A stretch of 64,000 bases of DNA from Taxillus chinensis (GCA_023512835.1 CM042091.1:45160284-45224283); one strand, 5' to 3'. Numbered from the stretch's first letter, positions 1-11,797 are shown. Notes: generated by a model not told the origin, from the letters alone. Made by a program: numbers and translations.

Positions 1-1020
1 TTGGAAGCATGAGCGTATTAAATTTGCTTTACATAATACCAATTTCGCTAAAGGTTTTGTCCATGCATCCGAGTGATCAACGTGTAAGATGATATAAATG
101 TCTTTAACGAATTTTATCTTATATCGAGACACAACGAGTTGTTTGAGTTTGAATGTGCTGATATGATTTAGTGAGAATTAGAGCAACATCTTCTTATTCT
201 GGAGTATGGAAACTTATTTCGAGCTAATAGAAGACTTGGATGCTTATTCCACATCAAGGTTCCTTACTTCATATTAATGAAGTGCTCGGATTTCTTATTC
301 CATATCAGCGTTCCTTACTTCGTGTCAATTGAACACTTAGATCCTTATTCTGTGTCTTCCAGTCCTTACTCCGTGCGAGTTAAAGACTAGGATCTTTATT
401 TCGTGTCTTCCTGTCCTTACTCCATGCGAGTAAAAAGACTCGGATCCTTATTCTGTGTCTTCCTGTCCTTAGTCCGCTCGAGTGGAAGACTCGGATCCTT
501 TAGTCCGCATTAACGTTACTTACTCCATATCTTCTAATATCTCGATTATTTATCGAGTCATTTGTCGATACTCATAATGATTAGGACCAGGATTATGTAT
601 CATGTCCTTAACGCATCAAGAGTAAATCTCAGTTTATCATAAGCTTATAGTTTGTCATAAGCTTATCTTCTGCAACATGTTAGAGATAGAGAAACATAGA
701 GATCTCAAATCAAACTACATAAGGTTTCATCTGCATCTTCCAAATTCTAGGTTTGATCCAACAAAATTCATCCTACCTTATCCCAGTCACCAAAAATCAT
801 TATCTTAATCAATTTTCTCAAAGTAGCAGCTTATTTAATCATAGAAAAGTATAGCTCCTGGGACCTCTTGACTCCAAATTTAACTCAAATATAGCCAAAA
901 TGACAGTATCATCAACCATATCATTAACATGATATTCTAAACACCATTTGGAAACTAATTAAAATGTTATCTCAACTACAAATCCTCATACACCCCTACA
1001 TCAGATGAAGGTTTGGTATG
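1..1020. other. intergenic, no gene seen
   Basis: No open reading frame with recognisable protein content. The left part holds the ~52-bp minisatellite listed separately. The rest is moderately AT-rich unique-looking DNA with no domain, tRNA or promoter signature that I can defend. Confidence 0.5.
238..500. repeat. ~52-bp minisatellite, about 5 copies
   Basis: Imperfect tandem units begin with a GAT-C-TTATTC-like start near 238, 289, 339, 391, 444 and 495. Each contains a CCTTACT block and ends near GACTCG, giving a period of 51-53 bp. Copies differ at many positions, so the array is old or unevenly homogenised. No coding function is apparent. Confidence 0.75.
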
Positions 1021-1560
1021 GTCAGGTGTAATACTAGTGGTTACCTCTTGTCAGAACCTGAAAAGAAATATCAATCAGGTGTTGTGAACATGAATGCCCA
1101 ATAGGCAACATATAATTTCATGTTACCCTATAGTCACACTGAAGTCTAAGACTATATGCTCTGTATATATGTGTGATAATGTAGTATCTCAAACTATAAA
1201 ATAAACAATCACACCATTCTACAAAACAATAAAGTCAATACCAATATATATTAGTCATATCATAATTTAAAACAACAAAAACATTACAAGTTATCAAGAA
1301 ATCAACACCATGCATAATAGTTACCCCTCCTTTGCCGAATAATGAAAACAAGGTCGTCTGTTAGTCAGCCATATATGGGAACACAACTTCAAGCTAGTCA
1401 CATATGAGACCTCAACTATCCCTCTATTAACCAACCATATGTATGAACATTGCTATAATCTAGCCACATATGGGACCTCGACTCTATGTCAACCAACCAT
1501 ATAGGGGAATACGACTACCAGCTAGCCCTATATGAGAATACGGATGACAAATAAATCTCA
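1020..1560 (-). mobile_element. LTR remnant F, antisense, related to LTR B
   Basis: Read on the minus strand, 1560 to 1320 contains repeated GGTCCCATATGTG-like boxes separated by GGTTGGTTAA-like spacers, the same arrangement as LTR B at 22535-22620. Further along on the minus strand comes a GGGCATTCATGTTC hairpin (1086-1099) and a pyrimidine tract ending in CAG at 1058, matching the module in LTR B. No termini or TSD could be fixed, so this is a truncated, decayed copy. Confidence 0.5.
1086..1099 (-). promoter_or_regulatory. LTR hairpin/acceptor module, copy F
   Basis: On the minus strand GGGCAT-TC-ATGTTC folds into a short stem with two G-U pairs, followed by a pyrimidine-rich tract and CAG|GTTCTG at 1058/1057. 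Compared with copy B the innermost C-G pair has become T-A, which keeps pairing. See the finding on this module. Confidence 0.45.
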
Positions 1561-1689
1561 AAAGCACAAATAGTATGCTATAACCAAACAAGCCTATATA
1601 TATATATATATCATAAAACAACAAATGAATATCATCACAGGTTTTACTAAACCCTAGGAGTTTTGTCACACGGATATACAACAAGATGG

Positions 1690-2190
1690 GGTCTACACCC
1701 CTTAATAGATCATCATCACATCATTACATGCTAAAATAACCCCAAATAGTCAGACACTTATATACATCATCAAAATAAAGTTACATCATTATCACAGTTC
1801 TAAATAACTTAATCAGGGTTTATAAAGCTCAAACAGAGCAAATTGAAGGAAAACGACACAAATCATATAGCAATTGATTCATAGTAGGATCGACCAGTGG
1901 AGAAAAACATAAACTTTCAATGTTTATAGTTTTGGTTGATCTAGTAAAAATGGTTGATTAATCGGGCAGATTTTTTAGTGATTTCATTCGTTTTTTAGAG
2001 TTGGCAATTCGTATATGTTGTATATAATATGTCAATATAATGCAACATATGAATCAAACGTCCATCAAACACGTTTATATACATCACTTAACACGAATAA
2101 CATCAAATTCAACCAAAACTAAGTTCGAGCCCAAAATTTGCCCATATTCTAATCGAATGCCCCAAGATGAGCAGTGAAACATAAAAAGAT

Positions 2191-2226
<36 letters not shown>

Positions 2227-2900
2227 GAATATTGTATGTCCTGAGCCAAAGGTCTAAAGGAGGATAAGTAAACCTTCAACACCAAATTATGGCTTAACTT
2301 GCTCAAATTCAAATATTGCTTGTAATAAAGCAGAAGACAAATAATTTGAATAAAAGTAAAATAAGCTGTTATTACTTTGAAACAATGGTTGTTATGTTAC
2401 AATGATAACCTAGCAAACCATGAAGAACAAGAATAATGGAGATTTAAACAATTAATGCAATAACCTTTTTTCCACTTTCATACACACATTCATGATATCT
2501 TAATCTTTCTACATAGAGTCCTATTTATAATCAAACAAAGAATACAAAATAGAAACTCTAGTAACCTCCAGAAAGTATAAGTGAATCTCTGTATATAATT
2601 TAAAGTCAATAGCACAAATATCCATGAAATTTATAAGTTAACTTTTTGAATATAATGTAATATATCAGCTTGCCATGTCAACAAACAAATCCATAAACGT
2701 CAACATAGTATTTGTTTCCTTCACTATATTAGAGATGCTTTAAATGGAATAACTTTTTAAAAACATCTTCTTCGAAACTCGTAACTGAAAACCTTTTAAT
2801 GCACATTTAATAATTCATTACTTCAATTTTAGTAACTTAAAAACAAGTAGCATCAAGACATCAACTCATGATCCTAACTTTATCTTGTTCAAGGATGAGA
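1690..2900. other. intergenic, no gene seen
   Basis: Apart from the GA microsatellite there is no recognisable feature. Short reading frames here cross simple repeats and show no family resemblance. Confidence 0.4.
2192..2224. repeat. (GA)n microsatellite
   Basis: About 16 uninterrupted GA dinucleotides, visible directly. Confidence 0.95.
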
Positions 2901-3560
2901 CAATGACTTACTTTGGTTTTAAGATACTTCAGGACGAGAGATTGAATATCAAACTTGAATGCATTAACTAACGAAGTGAAATAAACTTGCTTCGAGTTAA
3001 TATCTTCATCTCGAATCAAACTTACACAGATTTCGAAATAAACACTTCAAATAACTTTATTATGAAATACTTTGAGATAACTTAATTGTCAAATCAAACC
3101 AAATATCAATCGAACCAATTTTTCTCATAACACTTTGCGACTTAAATAACTTCATTATGAGAAACTTAGAGACGACAAACAGTCTTTATCTCGAACCAAA
3201 CTAGATCAGTGAACTTGAACTTCGGACACTACTGAGATATAAGCTCATCACGAACAACTTCATGTATTGAAATATATCAAATCTCGAATCAAATTTCTGT
3301 CTGAAACTGGAATCATCTAAATGAAATCTTTCGTCAATGCTTTGAGATCTATCTACCACTTTGAGATATAAACACTTATCGTGAAATGAAGCTTTGTGGC
3401 TTAGCATTTAGCAAGCGAACTCTAACAACTTTGTTTACTTCGAGAAGCTTTACAATTTCATGATATATACTTTTATGTAGAATCTAAGTCTTGTGTCTAG
3501 TGAGTGAACTCAAATAATCACAACATGTTTACTTCGAGATATAATAATTCAACTCAAAAC
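2900..3560. repeat. dispersed 'actttgagat / ctcgaac' motif region
   Basis: Short words such as TACTTTGAGAT, ATCTCGAA and CTTCGAG recur irregularly through about 650 bp. The same words recur at 63780-64000 at the other edge of the window. No unit length is clear. It may be part of an unrecognised repeat family; no protein is encoded. Confidence 0.4.
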
Positions 3561-3962
3561 AAAATAGATTGTTTTATAAACAAGTTCTCGCTGACTGAAA
3601 TTTGAAAATAAGTCTTCAAATCAAAATGAAGTTGCTTTAGTTTTTGTATTTTAAAAAATGGCTAAACTGAACTTCCAACACTGATTTTTTAATCTCTCTG
3701 AATAAGTTTTTTAGCACTTCACAATTTGCTTGGTTTAATCATATCCAAAGATCCAACAAATATGTATGACTCAATTTTACCCTAAATAAAGCTTTAATAA
3801 TTATGATTCAAGGATGGCTCCAACCAATCCAAAAGAATTACTTTATAACTATCAGATTTAATTAAACAAATTTAGGGTTCTTACAATTTTTATATTAGAT
3901 CTAATCTTAGATGCTCTATTTTAGACTAGATGTTAACAAATTTGTTCATTTTAGATGTTACG

Positions 3963-4035
3963 TTTTTTTATAAGTAAATTTTATTAAAAAATCAAGTACA
4001 CAAGAAGCGCACAAGAGAGAGAATACACAAAGAAT
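3963..4035 (-). mobile_element. LINE 3' tail fragment
   Basis: A T-run followed by a TAAATTTTATTA-like segment and ACACAAGAAGCGCACAAGA closely parallels the 3' end of the LINE at 31815-31880 (TTTTATTAGAAAAAG, then GTAGTGCACAAAGAGC). It is therefore a 5'-truncated minus-strand LINE tail of the same family. Confidence 0.5.
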
Positions 4036-4704
4036 TTTAGATGTTATGTATGTTCAAATTAATCAAACCACAATGAGTAACGTTAAGCAGGAAAAGATAT
4101 AGGGAATTACGTCATTCGGTTATAACAATCTTACTCCACGGTGGTAAAACTATAACCTACACCAAGACAATCCATTATAATAGTTACAACTATCATAACA
4201 AGGCTACAATCTTTTTTGTCTCTCTCAATTTCCCCTCTTTTTTTTTTTGACAATAACACAACTCACAACTTATCGTAAGATGAACTCACTCTTTGGATGT
4301 TCTACCTTAATCTTGTATCCATTTATATTGATATGATATTGTTTTACAATGCCCTTGACTAATCTTTGCAACTTTTCATCTCTCTTTTAAATGAACTCTT
4401 GATCTTTATTATGTTCTTTTAGTATGTTGGGATTTTCTCTATAAAAAAAATGGAACACTTAGACATATCTATAAGCTCATTTATATATGGCTAATGTAGG
4501 CTGCCTTTATTAATTAGAGTATTTCCCTAGTGACAATGTGAGAAATGATTAATGTGCATTCCATAAATAAACTATTCCATAACTCTAGTGATAAGCTATT
4601 AGAAAAGTTCAAACCACGCACGAGAGACGGGTTCACCAAGCTATATAACAGAGATAAGTGTAATAACCCTATTTCCTAATTACTTCAAAAAAGAGTCTTG
4701 TAAT
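4036..4704. other. intergenic, no gene seen
   Basis: No supported gene, RNA or repeat boundary. The last five bases (GTAAT, 4700-4704) would be the left flank of LTR E if its right-hand end were known. Confidence 0.4.
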
Positions 4705-5270
4705 TGTCACGCCCCTGAATTTCAAGGAACCCGAAACAAAAAACATGACTTCTCCTTACCTACACCTGAAGGGTCAATGGGGAGTAGTGACAAGCACCGA
4801 AAGAGACAAAACCACAGGTGTGGTCTCAATCATAAGCCTGAACATTCATACAACATGAGTAATCTTGTACACTACTGACATATCATTAGACAACAGTATA
4901 TCACAAGATAGATATACAAACATACTACATCGTACTTAAGAGTACCATGAGTCAAGGTCCTCCTAGAAGGAAAACCTCCCCCAGTCTCAACAATACCTAA
5001 AAGGCAAACAATAATAACAGTATGAGTGAGTCATAAGCCCAGTAGGAAACCTATAATTCTACACCCTACCATGTAATACATGTTCAATGTACAACCAAAC
5101 AAACAAAAAACATCAGGACTTAGTCTGAAGCAAACCACCACCAGGGAACGGATTCCCAACTTAAAGCATCCAACTCTCACAATAGCTCTTACAACATCAC
5201 ATCATTACAACGTCACACCAAAACATCCTATCCATATCAGGACTCAACATGTCCCCCATGATCCCAAAGG
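4705..5270 (-). mobile_element. LTR E, antisense, left-hand fragment
   Basis: Starts with TGTCACGCCCCTGAATTTC, the reverse complement of a plant gypsy LTR end of the GGGGCGTGACA type. Minus-strand reading gives the same order as LTRs B and C: a TGGG/CTCA hairpin (5027-5041), then a pyrimidine tract ending TTTTAG (4997). Repeated GGACTCA-type boxes near 5237-5270 continue beyond the LTR B insertion at 23235, showing that E is the host of B. Confidence 0.6.
5027..5041 (-). promoter_or_regulatory. LTR hairpin/acceptor module, copy E
   Basis: Minus strand TGGG, a 7-nt loop CTTATGA, then CTCA (one G-U pair). About 30 nt of T-rich sequence follows, ending TTTTAG|GTATTG at 4997. The layout matches copies A-D and F. 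Confidence 0.4.
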
Positions 5271-5524
5271 TGTAAAGACTCGTACCTAGGTGAAGTGTGT
5301 TAAGGTATAACTACTATTATAATATTCGGAGTTTATTGGCATGCGTTATTATTATTATAATTATGTTAATATTTTTAGGTTTATAATTAATGACGTTAAT
5401 ACACTATTTAGTAATATTAACTATTATTATTAATTATTATGATTATTGTTATTAATCAAATTATTATTATTATAATTATTACTATTATTAATATTATAAA
5501 TCAATATATATAAATTTATATGGG

Positions 5525-5640
5525 TATATATAGAGGGAAATCTAGGGTGAAACCCTACTTTCGTTGTGCGTGCGCAGTCTAGGGAAAACAGTATTTTGGA
5601 GCCACCGTGTTCTTGACCTTCCGAGCTTGAATCAGGTAGG
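5525..5640 (+). promoter_or_regulatory. LTR B TATA box, leader and donor-like site
   Basis: TATATATA at 5525-5532 is followed by a leader of about 80 nt and then ATCAG|GTAGGT at 5635/5636, a good 5' splice-site match. LTRs A and C show the same spacing idea. Confidence 0.45.
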
Positions 5641-5746
5641 TGATTTTAGATGATTGATTCTTGATTATTGGTTCTTAATTATTGATGATACTGCTCTATG
5701 AACGCGGATCGCGAAGTTATTGGGTTGAATCTGTATAACAGTTTTG

Positions 5747-5771
5747 ATATATATATATATATATATATATA
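5747..5771. repeat. (TA)n microsatellite
   Basis: Twelve TA dinucleotides inside LTR B, immediately before the GC-rich block. Confidence 0.9.
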
Positions 5772-5774
5772 CAT

Positions 5775-6170
5775 ACTCTGCGTCGTCTGTGCGTCGTGGT
5801 CGGGCGCGACGTCGTGGGTTGGACGAAGCGGTGGCTTTCCGTGCACGCGCCACGGTGGGGGAGAAGGAAGGCACGACGGCGCTGTGGTTCGTGGAGCGGC
5901 GGCCAACCGCTGTCGGCATGGGAAGACGGAGCAAGGGGCGGCGGCGTCCTGGGCTATCGCGCGTCTGCGCTGGCGAGAGACAGAGGGCTGAGGCGGCGGC
6001 GTCTTCTGGTTGTCGCGCGCCTGCGGCCCAGCGAGAGGAAGAGGGGGGACGGGGGCGACGGCTCTGCCGCCCCCTGGCCGTGTACGCCGCGCCCTGCGCG
6101 TTGACGAGAGGGGAGACGAGAGCCGGGGGGGCAGCGTCTTGCTGCCCCGTGCGTCAACACCAGCCCTAAC
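5775..6170. other. GC- and CpG-rich block inside LTR B
   Basis: An abrupt ~400-bp change from AT-rich flanks to sequence rich in GGCG, GCGCG and CGACG. Reading frames stay open on both strands (for example 5744-6169 +), but all of them reflect base composition and none resembles a protein family. It lies downstream of the donor-like site, so within the putative LTR intron. Confidence 0.6.
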
Positions 6171-6199
6171 GGGCTAGTGTGTTTGGGCCGGTCAACCCA

Positions 6200-6200
6200 A

Positions 6201-6240
<40 letters not shown>

Positions 6241-6254
6241 TATATATATATATA
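6200..6254. repeat. (AAT)n then (TA)n microsatellite
   Basis: About 13 AAT units run directly into about 7 TA units, at the end of the GC-rich block of LTR B. Confidence 0.9.
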
Positions 6255-6622
6255 AAATAGGCAATTTATGGTTCTTAAATTATGTGGTTATTTAGCCTTA
6301 AAAATTTCTGATTGTAATTGAACATTAAGGGTATAGGTTCATGTGCATATTTAAATAAATACTAAGTCGTTATTTATGATTTTGAATTTTAACACTGATT
6401 TAATTTTAACTGTTTAGTGAACTTGTGCAGATGAATGTATCCATTCACGTATATAAATAACTGTTGGGGTTTGTTACTGTTGGATTGGTGATCTACATGT
6501 TTTGTGATGCTGTTGTTTGTGTATTTTACTGGAAATATCTTGTTTCTTAATAACATGTAGTTTTAGTGGCGGAGCTGGTTGGGTCAACCGAGGGTCCCAC
6601 ATAGGGCTGGCAAGAGGCCGCA

Positions 6623-7128
6623 TGTAACGACCCATGAGTGGGTGTTAGTCCCACATTGCTTGGTGAGGAGAACAAAGTCCGCCTTATAGGAGGGGACGGA
6701 TACCTCACCTCACAGGGACGCGTTTTGGGCGAGGCCCAAAGACAAAACCGTGCGGAGCAGCCATGAGGCCGAGGCCCAAGGACTGGTTGGCCAAAGCGGA
6801 CAAAATTCTTGTGACGGGTATGGGCTGGGCTATCTCGGATGGTATCAGAGCCAGACCCGGAGCGGTGAGCCATGGTCCCACGGGGACGTGGGCCTCCTAA
6901 GGGGGGTGGATTATAACGACCCATGAGTAGGTGTTAGTCCCACATTGCTTGGTGAGGAGAACAAAGTCCGCCTTATAGGAGGGGACGGATACCTCACCTC
7001 ACAGGGACGCGTTTTGGGTGAGGCCCAAAGACAAAACCGTGCGGAGCAGGCCATGAGGGCGAGGCCCAAGACTGGTTGGCCAAAACGGACAAAATTCTTG
7101 TGACGGGTATGGGCTGGGCTATCTCGGA
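6623..7128 (+). mobile_element. TRIM element (217-bp LTRs), 5' end of chimera A
   Basis: Two direct repeats of exactly 217 bp, 6623-6839 and 6912-7128, start TGTAACGACC/TATAACGACC and end CTATCTCGGA. Between them lie a primer-binding site TGGTATCAGAGCCAG (6840-6854, initiator tRNA-Met type) and a purine tract AAGGGGGGTGGAT (6899-6911). This is the complete layout of a terminal-repeat retrotransposon in miniature. The second LTR is joined directly to gypsy polymerase sequence, and the left flank CCGCA (6618-6622) nearly matches CCGTA after LTR A (22530-22534). It therefore serves as the 5' end of a composite. Confidence 0.85.
6840..6854 (+). other. primer-binding site of the TRIM (tRNA-iMet)
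   Basis: TGGTATCAGAGCCAG is complementary to the 3' end of plant initiator tRNA-Met and abuts the first LTR. Confidence 0.85.
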
Positions 7129-9990
7129 GTGTGGAGTTCACCATTGAGTTGGTGCCGGGGACGGGTCCGATTTCCCAAGTAGCGTATCGTATGGGGCCAG
7201 CCGAGCTGAGGGAGCTACAGAGGCAAATCGAGGAGTTGGTGGGCCAAGGGTATATCAGACCGAGTACCTCACCTTGGGGTGCTCTGGTGCTCTTTGCTAA
7301 GAAGGCTGATGGCACACTTCGTCTCTGCATCGACTACAGGAAGCCGAAGTCGGTGATCGTGAAGAATAAGTACCCGTTGCCTCGGATAGATGACCTGTTT
7401 GACCAATTGAGTGGGGCCCAGGTGGTTTTCCAAAATAGATTTACGGTCGGGGTATCACCGGCTCGGGGTTAGGGAGGAGGACATCCCTAAGACGGCTTTT
7501 CGGTGCAGGTATGGGCATTATGAGTGGGTCGTGATGCCTTTCGGGCTCACTAATGCGCCAGCGGTGTTCATGCATTTGATGAACCAAGTCTTTGCCCCAT
7601 ACTTAGACTCGTTCGTGGTGGTGTTTATCGACGATATCTTGGTGTATTCCAAGACCGAGAAGGAGCATGTGGAGCACTTGGCAACAAGTGTTGCAAACCT
7701 TGAGGGACCAGCAATTGTTTGCTAAGTTTAGCAAGTGTGAGTTTTGGCTGCAGGAGGTTCACTTTCTTGGCCATGTGGTGTCAGCTGAGGGAGTTAGGGT
7801 GGACCCAGCCAAGATTGAGGTTGTGGCATCGTGGGCGAGGCCAACCAACGTTTTTGAGATCCGTAGCTTTCTTGGCTTGGCGGGGTATTATCGCCATTTT
7901 ATAGAGGGGTTCTCCCGTTTGGCGGCTCCTATGACGGCGTTGACTAGGAAAGGAGTGAGATTTGAGTGGACGGACAAGTGCCAGCAGGCGTTTGAGACTC
8001 TCAAAACCCGTTTGACCACTGCACCGGTGTTGAGGTTGCCTCGAGAGGATATCCCATATGAGGTATACTGTGATGCGTCCAGGGTTGGTTTGGGGTGTGT
8101 GCTTATGCAGGAGCACGGTGTGGTGGCTTATGGGTCGGGGCGTGAAGCCTCATGAGCGAATTATCCTACTCATGACCTTGAGTTAGCGGCTGTCATCTTC
8201 GCCCTGAAGAGTTGGCAGCATTACCTCTTGGGCGAGAAGTTTGTGGTGTTCTCAGATCACAAGAGCCTTCAGTACATCTTTACTCAGAAGGACTTGAATT
8301 TGAGGCAAAGGAGATGGGTGGAGTATTTGCAGACCTTTGACTTTACTCTTGCCTATACCCCAAGCAAGGGTAATGTTGTGGGCGACGCGTTGAGCGAAAA
8401 GGGAAAGGCTGAGGTGGCCGTGAGAGAGTGGAAGGCGATGGAGTAGTTGGCGATGTTGCGGCTCTGACTGTTGTTCGTGATAGTGGGACGGTCCCTGAGT
8501 CCTTTGGTGATTGTGCCTGAGTTGTACCAGCGCGTCCGGGAGGAACAGTTAGGTGACATTGAGTGTAAGGTTCTCCGTGCCCGTATTGAGGCTGGGGAGC
8601 TATCTGAGGACTGGACAGAGGGTCCTGAGCATGAGTTGTCATTTCAGGGGTGGTTGGTAGTGGCTTCTTCCCTCAGGGATGAGGTGATGAGGGAGTTTCA
8701 CCAATCTAGAGTTGTTGTGCATCCAGGGGGTACGAAGATGTACCATGCGCTTCGGGCACATTTTTGGTGGCCTGGGATGAAACGCGATGCAGCTGCCTTT
8801 GTTTCGCGATGCCTCACGTGTCAGCAGGTGAAGGCTGAGCATCAGCGGCCGGCGGGCATGTTACAGCCATTGCCCATAGCGGAGTGGAAGTGGGACCACA
8901 TAGCGATGGATTTTGTGACTGGTCTTCCACCCACCACGGGGAGGAAAGATATGATTTGGGTGATTGTGGATCGACTCACAAAGTCGGCCCATTTCCTAGC
9001 TATTCGCGAGCGGGACTCTATTGGAACCTTGAGTCAATTGTACATAAATGAGATTGTGAGACTGCATGAGGTACCATCATCGGTTGTCTCTGACCGGGAT
9101 TCGAGGTTCACTTCCCGTTTTTGGGCAGGTTTGCAGGAGGCTATGGGGACCAAGCTTCACTTGAGTACAGCCTTTCACCCTGAGACTGGCGGCCAGACAG
9201 AGAGGACGAATCAGACGTTGGAGGACATGTTACGGGCCTGTGTGTTAGATTTTGGGGGTTCGTGGGCAACTCACCTTCCTTTGGTGGAGTTTGCCTACAA
9301 TAACAGTTATCAGGCATCCATTGGGATGGCTCCTTTTGAGGCGTTGTATGGGCGGCCGTGTCGATCACCTTTGTGTTGGACCGAGGTGGGGGAGACAACT
9401 CTCTTGGGACCGCAGTTGATTCAAGAGGCTACCGAGAAGGTTAAGTTGATTCGTCAGCGTTTGTTATCAGCTCAGGGTCGGCAGAAATCTTATGCGGATC
9501 AGCGGCGGCGACCTTTGGAGTTTTCTGTTGGTGATCATGTGTTTCTTCGTGTTTCCCCACGTCGTGGACATCGACGGTTTGGGCGAGGTTCCACGCTATC
9601 TCCGCGGTTTATTGGTCCTTTTGAGATTCTGGATCATGTGGGGCCTGTAGCCTACCGGTTAGCGTTACCACCGCGGCTGAGTCGAGTGCACAACGTGTTT
9701 CACGTGTCCCAGTTGAGGAAGTATCACCCTGACCCCACTCATGTGATCGATTGGGGGACATTGGACATTGAGGATGACATGTCCGTTGTTGAGGCCCCTA
9801 TCCGTATCCTAGCTCGGCGAGAGAAGCTTTTGCGTGGTCGTGCTATTCCTTTGGTTCGCGTCTTTGTGGCAGCATCGTGGCATTGAGGAGGAGACATGGG
9901 AACGTGAGTCCGTGATGCGTGAGCGGCACCGGACTTGTTCGAGGACGAACAATCTTAAGCGTGGGAGGTGGCTGTTGGCCAAGGGATAGT
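7129..9990 (+). pseudogene. Tekay-type gypsy pol (RT-RH-IN-chromodomain), broken
   Basis: The reading begins inside pol at [10 protein letters not shown], so gag, protease and the 5' LTR are missing. Reverse transcriptase motifs LCIDYRK (near 7325), FGLTNAPA (near 7540) and FIDDIL (near 7630) are present. RNase H follows with YCDASR (near 8065) and FSDHKSL (near 8250). Integrase (about 8650-9500) has an HHCC finger (WWPGMKRD, CLTCQQ) and the acidic triad in AMDF, VSDRDSRF and GQTERTN. A chromodomain-like tail (VEAPIRILARREKLL, about 9790-9900) marks it as a chromovirus. Frame is lost near 7430, 7690, 8155, 8450 and 9865, so no polyprotein can be made. Confidence 0.85.
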
Positions 9991-10274
9991 GATGTGTTTT
10001 CTTGTATTAGTTGTGTACGATTTGGTGTATTTGTATTGTCTTTTAAAGACATGTGTTCTTATTTGTGATGTGTTTTGAGATGTGTATTTGTGACATGCGG
10101 ACATGTGTTATATGCATTATTGTGGTTATGGATTATGGTGGTACCTTGTTATGTGTTGTTATGTGTTATGCACGGTGTATAACCCATTTGGGTGTTGTGG
10201 CTCACCGTGTGGCAAATGGGTAGCTTGTGTTTGTTTTCCTCGTATGTTATTTCTTTTCAAGGATGAAAAGTCTT

Positions 10275-10287
10275 AAGGGGGAGAGGA
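10275..10287 (+). other. polypurine tract of element A
   Basis: AAGGGGGAGAGGA ends one base before the LTR start TGTAATGACC, the expected place for plus-strand priming. Confidence 0.8.
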
Positions 10288-10850
10288 TGTAATGACCCGT
10301 GTGTAACCCGTGTGTAAGAAGTTAACCACAAATACCTTGGATGTTGGTGCACAAGTTTGAGGTAAGAGAGGAGCCTAAGAGGGGACTTTTGGGAGGTGCA
10401 TGTGTCAAGCGATAGCATACATTTATGCCCTAGGAAGATGCTATGCGTTCTAAGGCGGTTTTAAATTTGTTTTGGCTGATCTTGGAGCTCACTTTTGACC
10501 TAGTAGATGGCCTCAAACAATTGGCGTGCAAGAACAAAAGTTTCTTAGAATGAGGTCCTCTATTCACCACAGAAATTTCAGAGCATTTGGAGCTGCACGT
10601 GAATTCACCCATTTCACGTGCAAGCATATTTTTGCTTCCCAGACCTCTACAAGATGCAAGGAGGCTTGGGGTGAAGTTTGAGTGCATTTGGAGCTGCACA
10701 CCAATTGGGGAATTGGCGTTCAAATTGGCGTGCAAGCATATTTTTGCATGGTTATCTTGGTTTTGTCATTCTAATCATCTTTTCCCAAAAGACCATGTTG
10801 GAATTGTGTATTTTGGTGTGTATGGATGTGGGAAGGTCATAGCTTGTTCC

Positions 10851-10927
10851 ATCAAAACTACGTCGTTTTGATGTTGGGATCCACTTAATCAAAACTACGT
10901 CGTTTTGATGTTGTGTTGTCTATATAA
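10851..10927 (+). promoter_or_regulatory. LTR A promoter: duplicated palindrome plus TATA
   Basis: A 25-bp sequence is present twice without change, at 10851-10875 and 10888-10912 (37-bp spacing). Each has perfect 8-bp arms ATCAAAAC / GTTTTGAT around TACGTC. TATATAA follows at 10921-10927, nine bases after the second copy. This looks like a pair of transcription-factor sites (the TACGTC core is bZIP-like) directly upstream of the LTR core promoter. The binding partner is inference. Confidence 0.6.
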
Positions 10928-10980
10928 GGAGGAGAAGCCCCTCTGTTTTAGGTTTAGGGTTTGTTGCTCCACCCCACCGG

Positions 10981-10983
<3 letters not shown>

Positions 10984-11032
<49 letters not shown>
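10984..11032. repeat. (GA)n microsatellite in LTR A leader
   Basis: About 24 GA dinucleotides between the TATA box and the donor-like site ACAAG|GTAGGG (11120/11121) of LTR A. Confidence 0.95.
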
Positions 11033-11035
<3 letters not shown>

Positions 11036-11514
11036 AGGAGAGCTTCCTGGTGGGCTGCCGGAGCGTCTTGCGTGGGTGGTCGGAGCCTTGCGTGGAAGCG
11101 GGAGCAGGAGAACATACAAGGTAGGGGTTCTGTTCTTCCTAAATCCTCCTCTGTCCTAGGGTTCTAGGGCAGATTATAGAGTTATATCTGTTTATATATA
11201 CATATGTAATCCATATATGTGTGATCTCCTATATGGATGTTGGCCTTCAGTGGCATTTTGGTGTGATTCTGTTGTTACATGCTATATGTTCGATGAAATG
11301 CCCGTGTGAATATAGCTGTGTGTATATGCCCATTACGTGTTTGGTAATATGTCTGTGTGGCTGGACTTGGGTTTAGTGTATGTATGTATGCTGGGTGTTT
11401 GTTCTATGGCCTGAATGGCTGGGTTTGTGCACTTGTGAATGGGTGCACACCAAGTGTTTGGTTTTATGCTTGAGTGACCGTGGTGTGTGTTGTGTGCATG
11501 ACTGCTATCTGGCC

Positions 11515-11640
11515 TAAAGAGGCGGTTAAACTACTTTGCCTGAGAGGCGGTTAAACCAGTGGCCTGAAGAGGCAGTTAAACTACTTTGCCTGAGAGGCGG
11601 TTAAATCAGTGGCCTGAAGAGGCGGTTAAACTACTTGCTT
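11515..11640. repeat. 50-bp tandem repeat in LTR A, ~2.5 copies
   Basis: Each 50-bp unit is made of two similar halves, GGCCTGAAGAGGCGGTTAAA and GCCTGAGAGGCGGTTAAA, with short spacers. Copies are nearly identical, indicating recent slippage or homogenisation. Confidence 0.8.
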
Positions 11641-11797
11641 GAGATGTGTTTTGTTAGCCAGTGTGGCTGGGGCTGGGGTTACGCCCACTTGTGTGATGTT
11701 TTGTTTTCTTTTTCTTAATACTATCACGTTGCTACACCTGTGCACATGCATGTAGCCGCTAGGAGCATGGGAAGGGTTGGGGAGACTTGATCCCTAC

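Noticed and set aside
5698..6169. Overlapping open frames of 97-141 codons on both strands in the GC-rich block
   Set aside because: They are open in several frames at once because of base composition, carry Arg/Ala/Gly-rich peptides without any family resemblance, and lie inside an LTR.
6547..7330. Minus-strand frames of 125 and 139 codons over the TRIM
   Set aside because: They read through both TRIM LTRs and share a repeated peptide only because the LTRs are direct repeats. TRIMs are non-coding.
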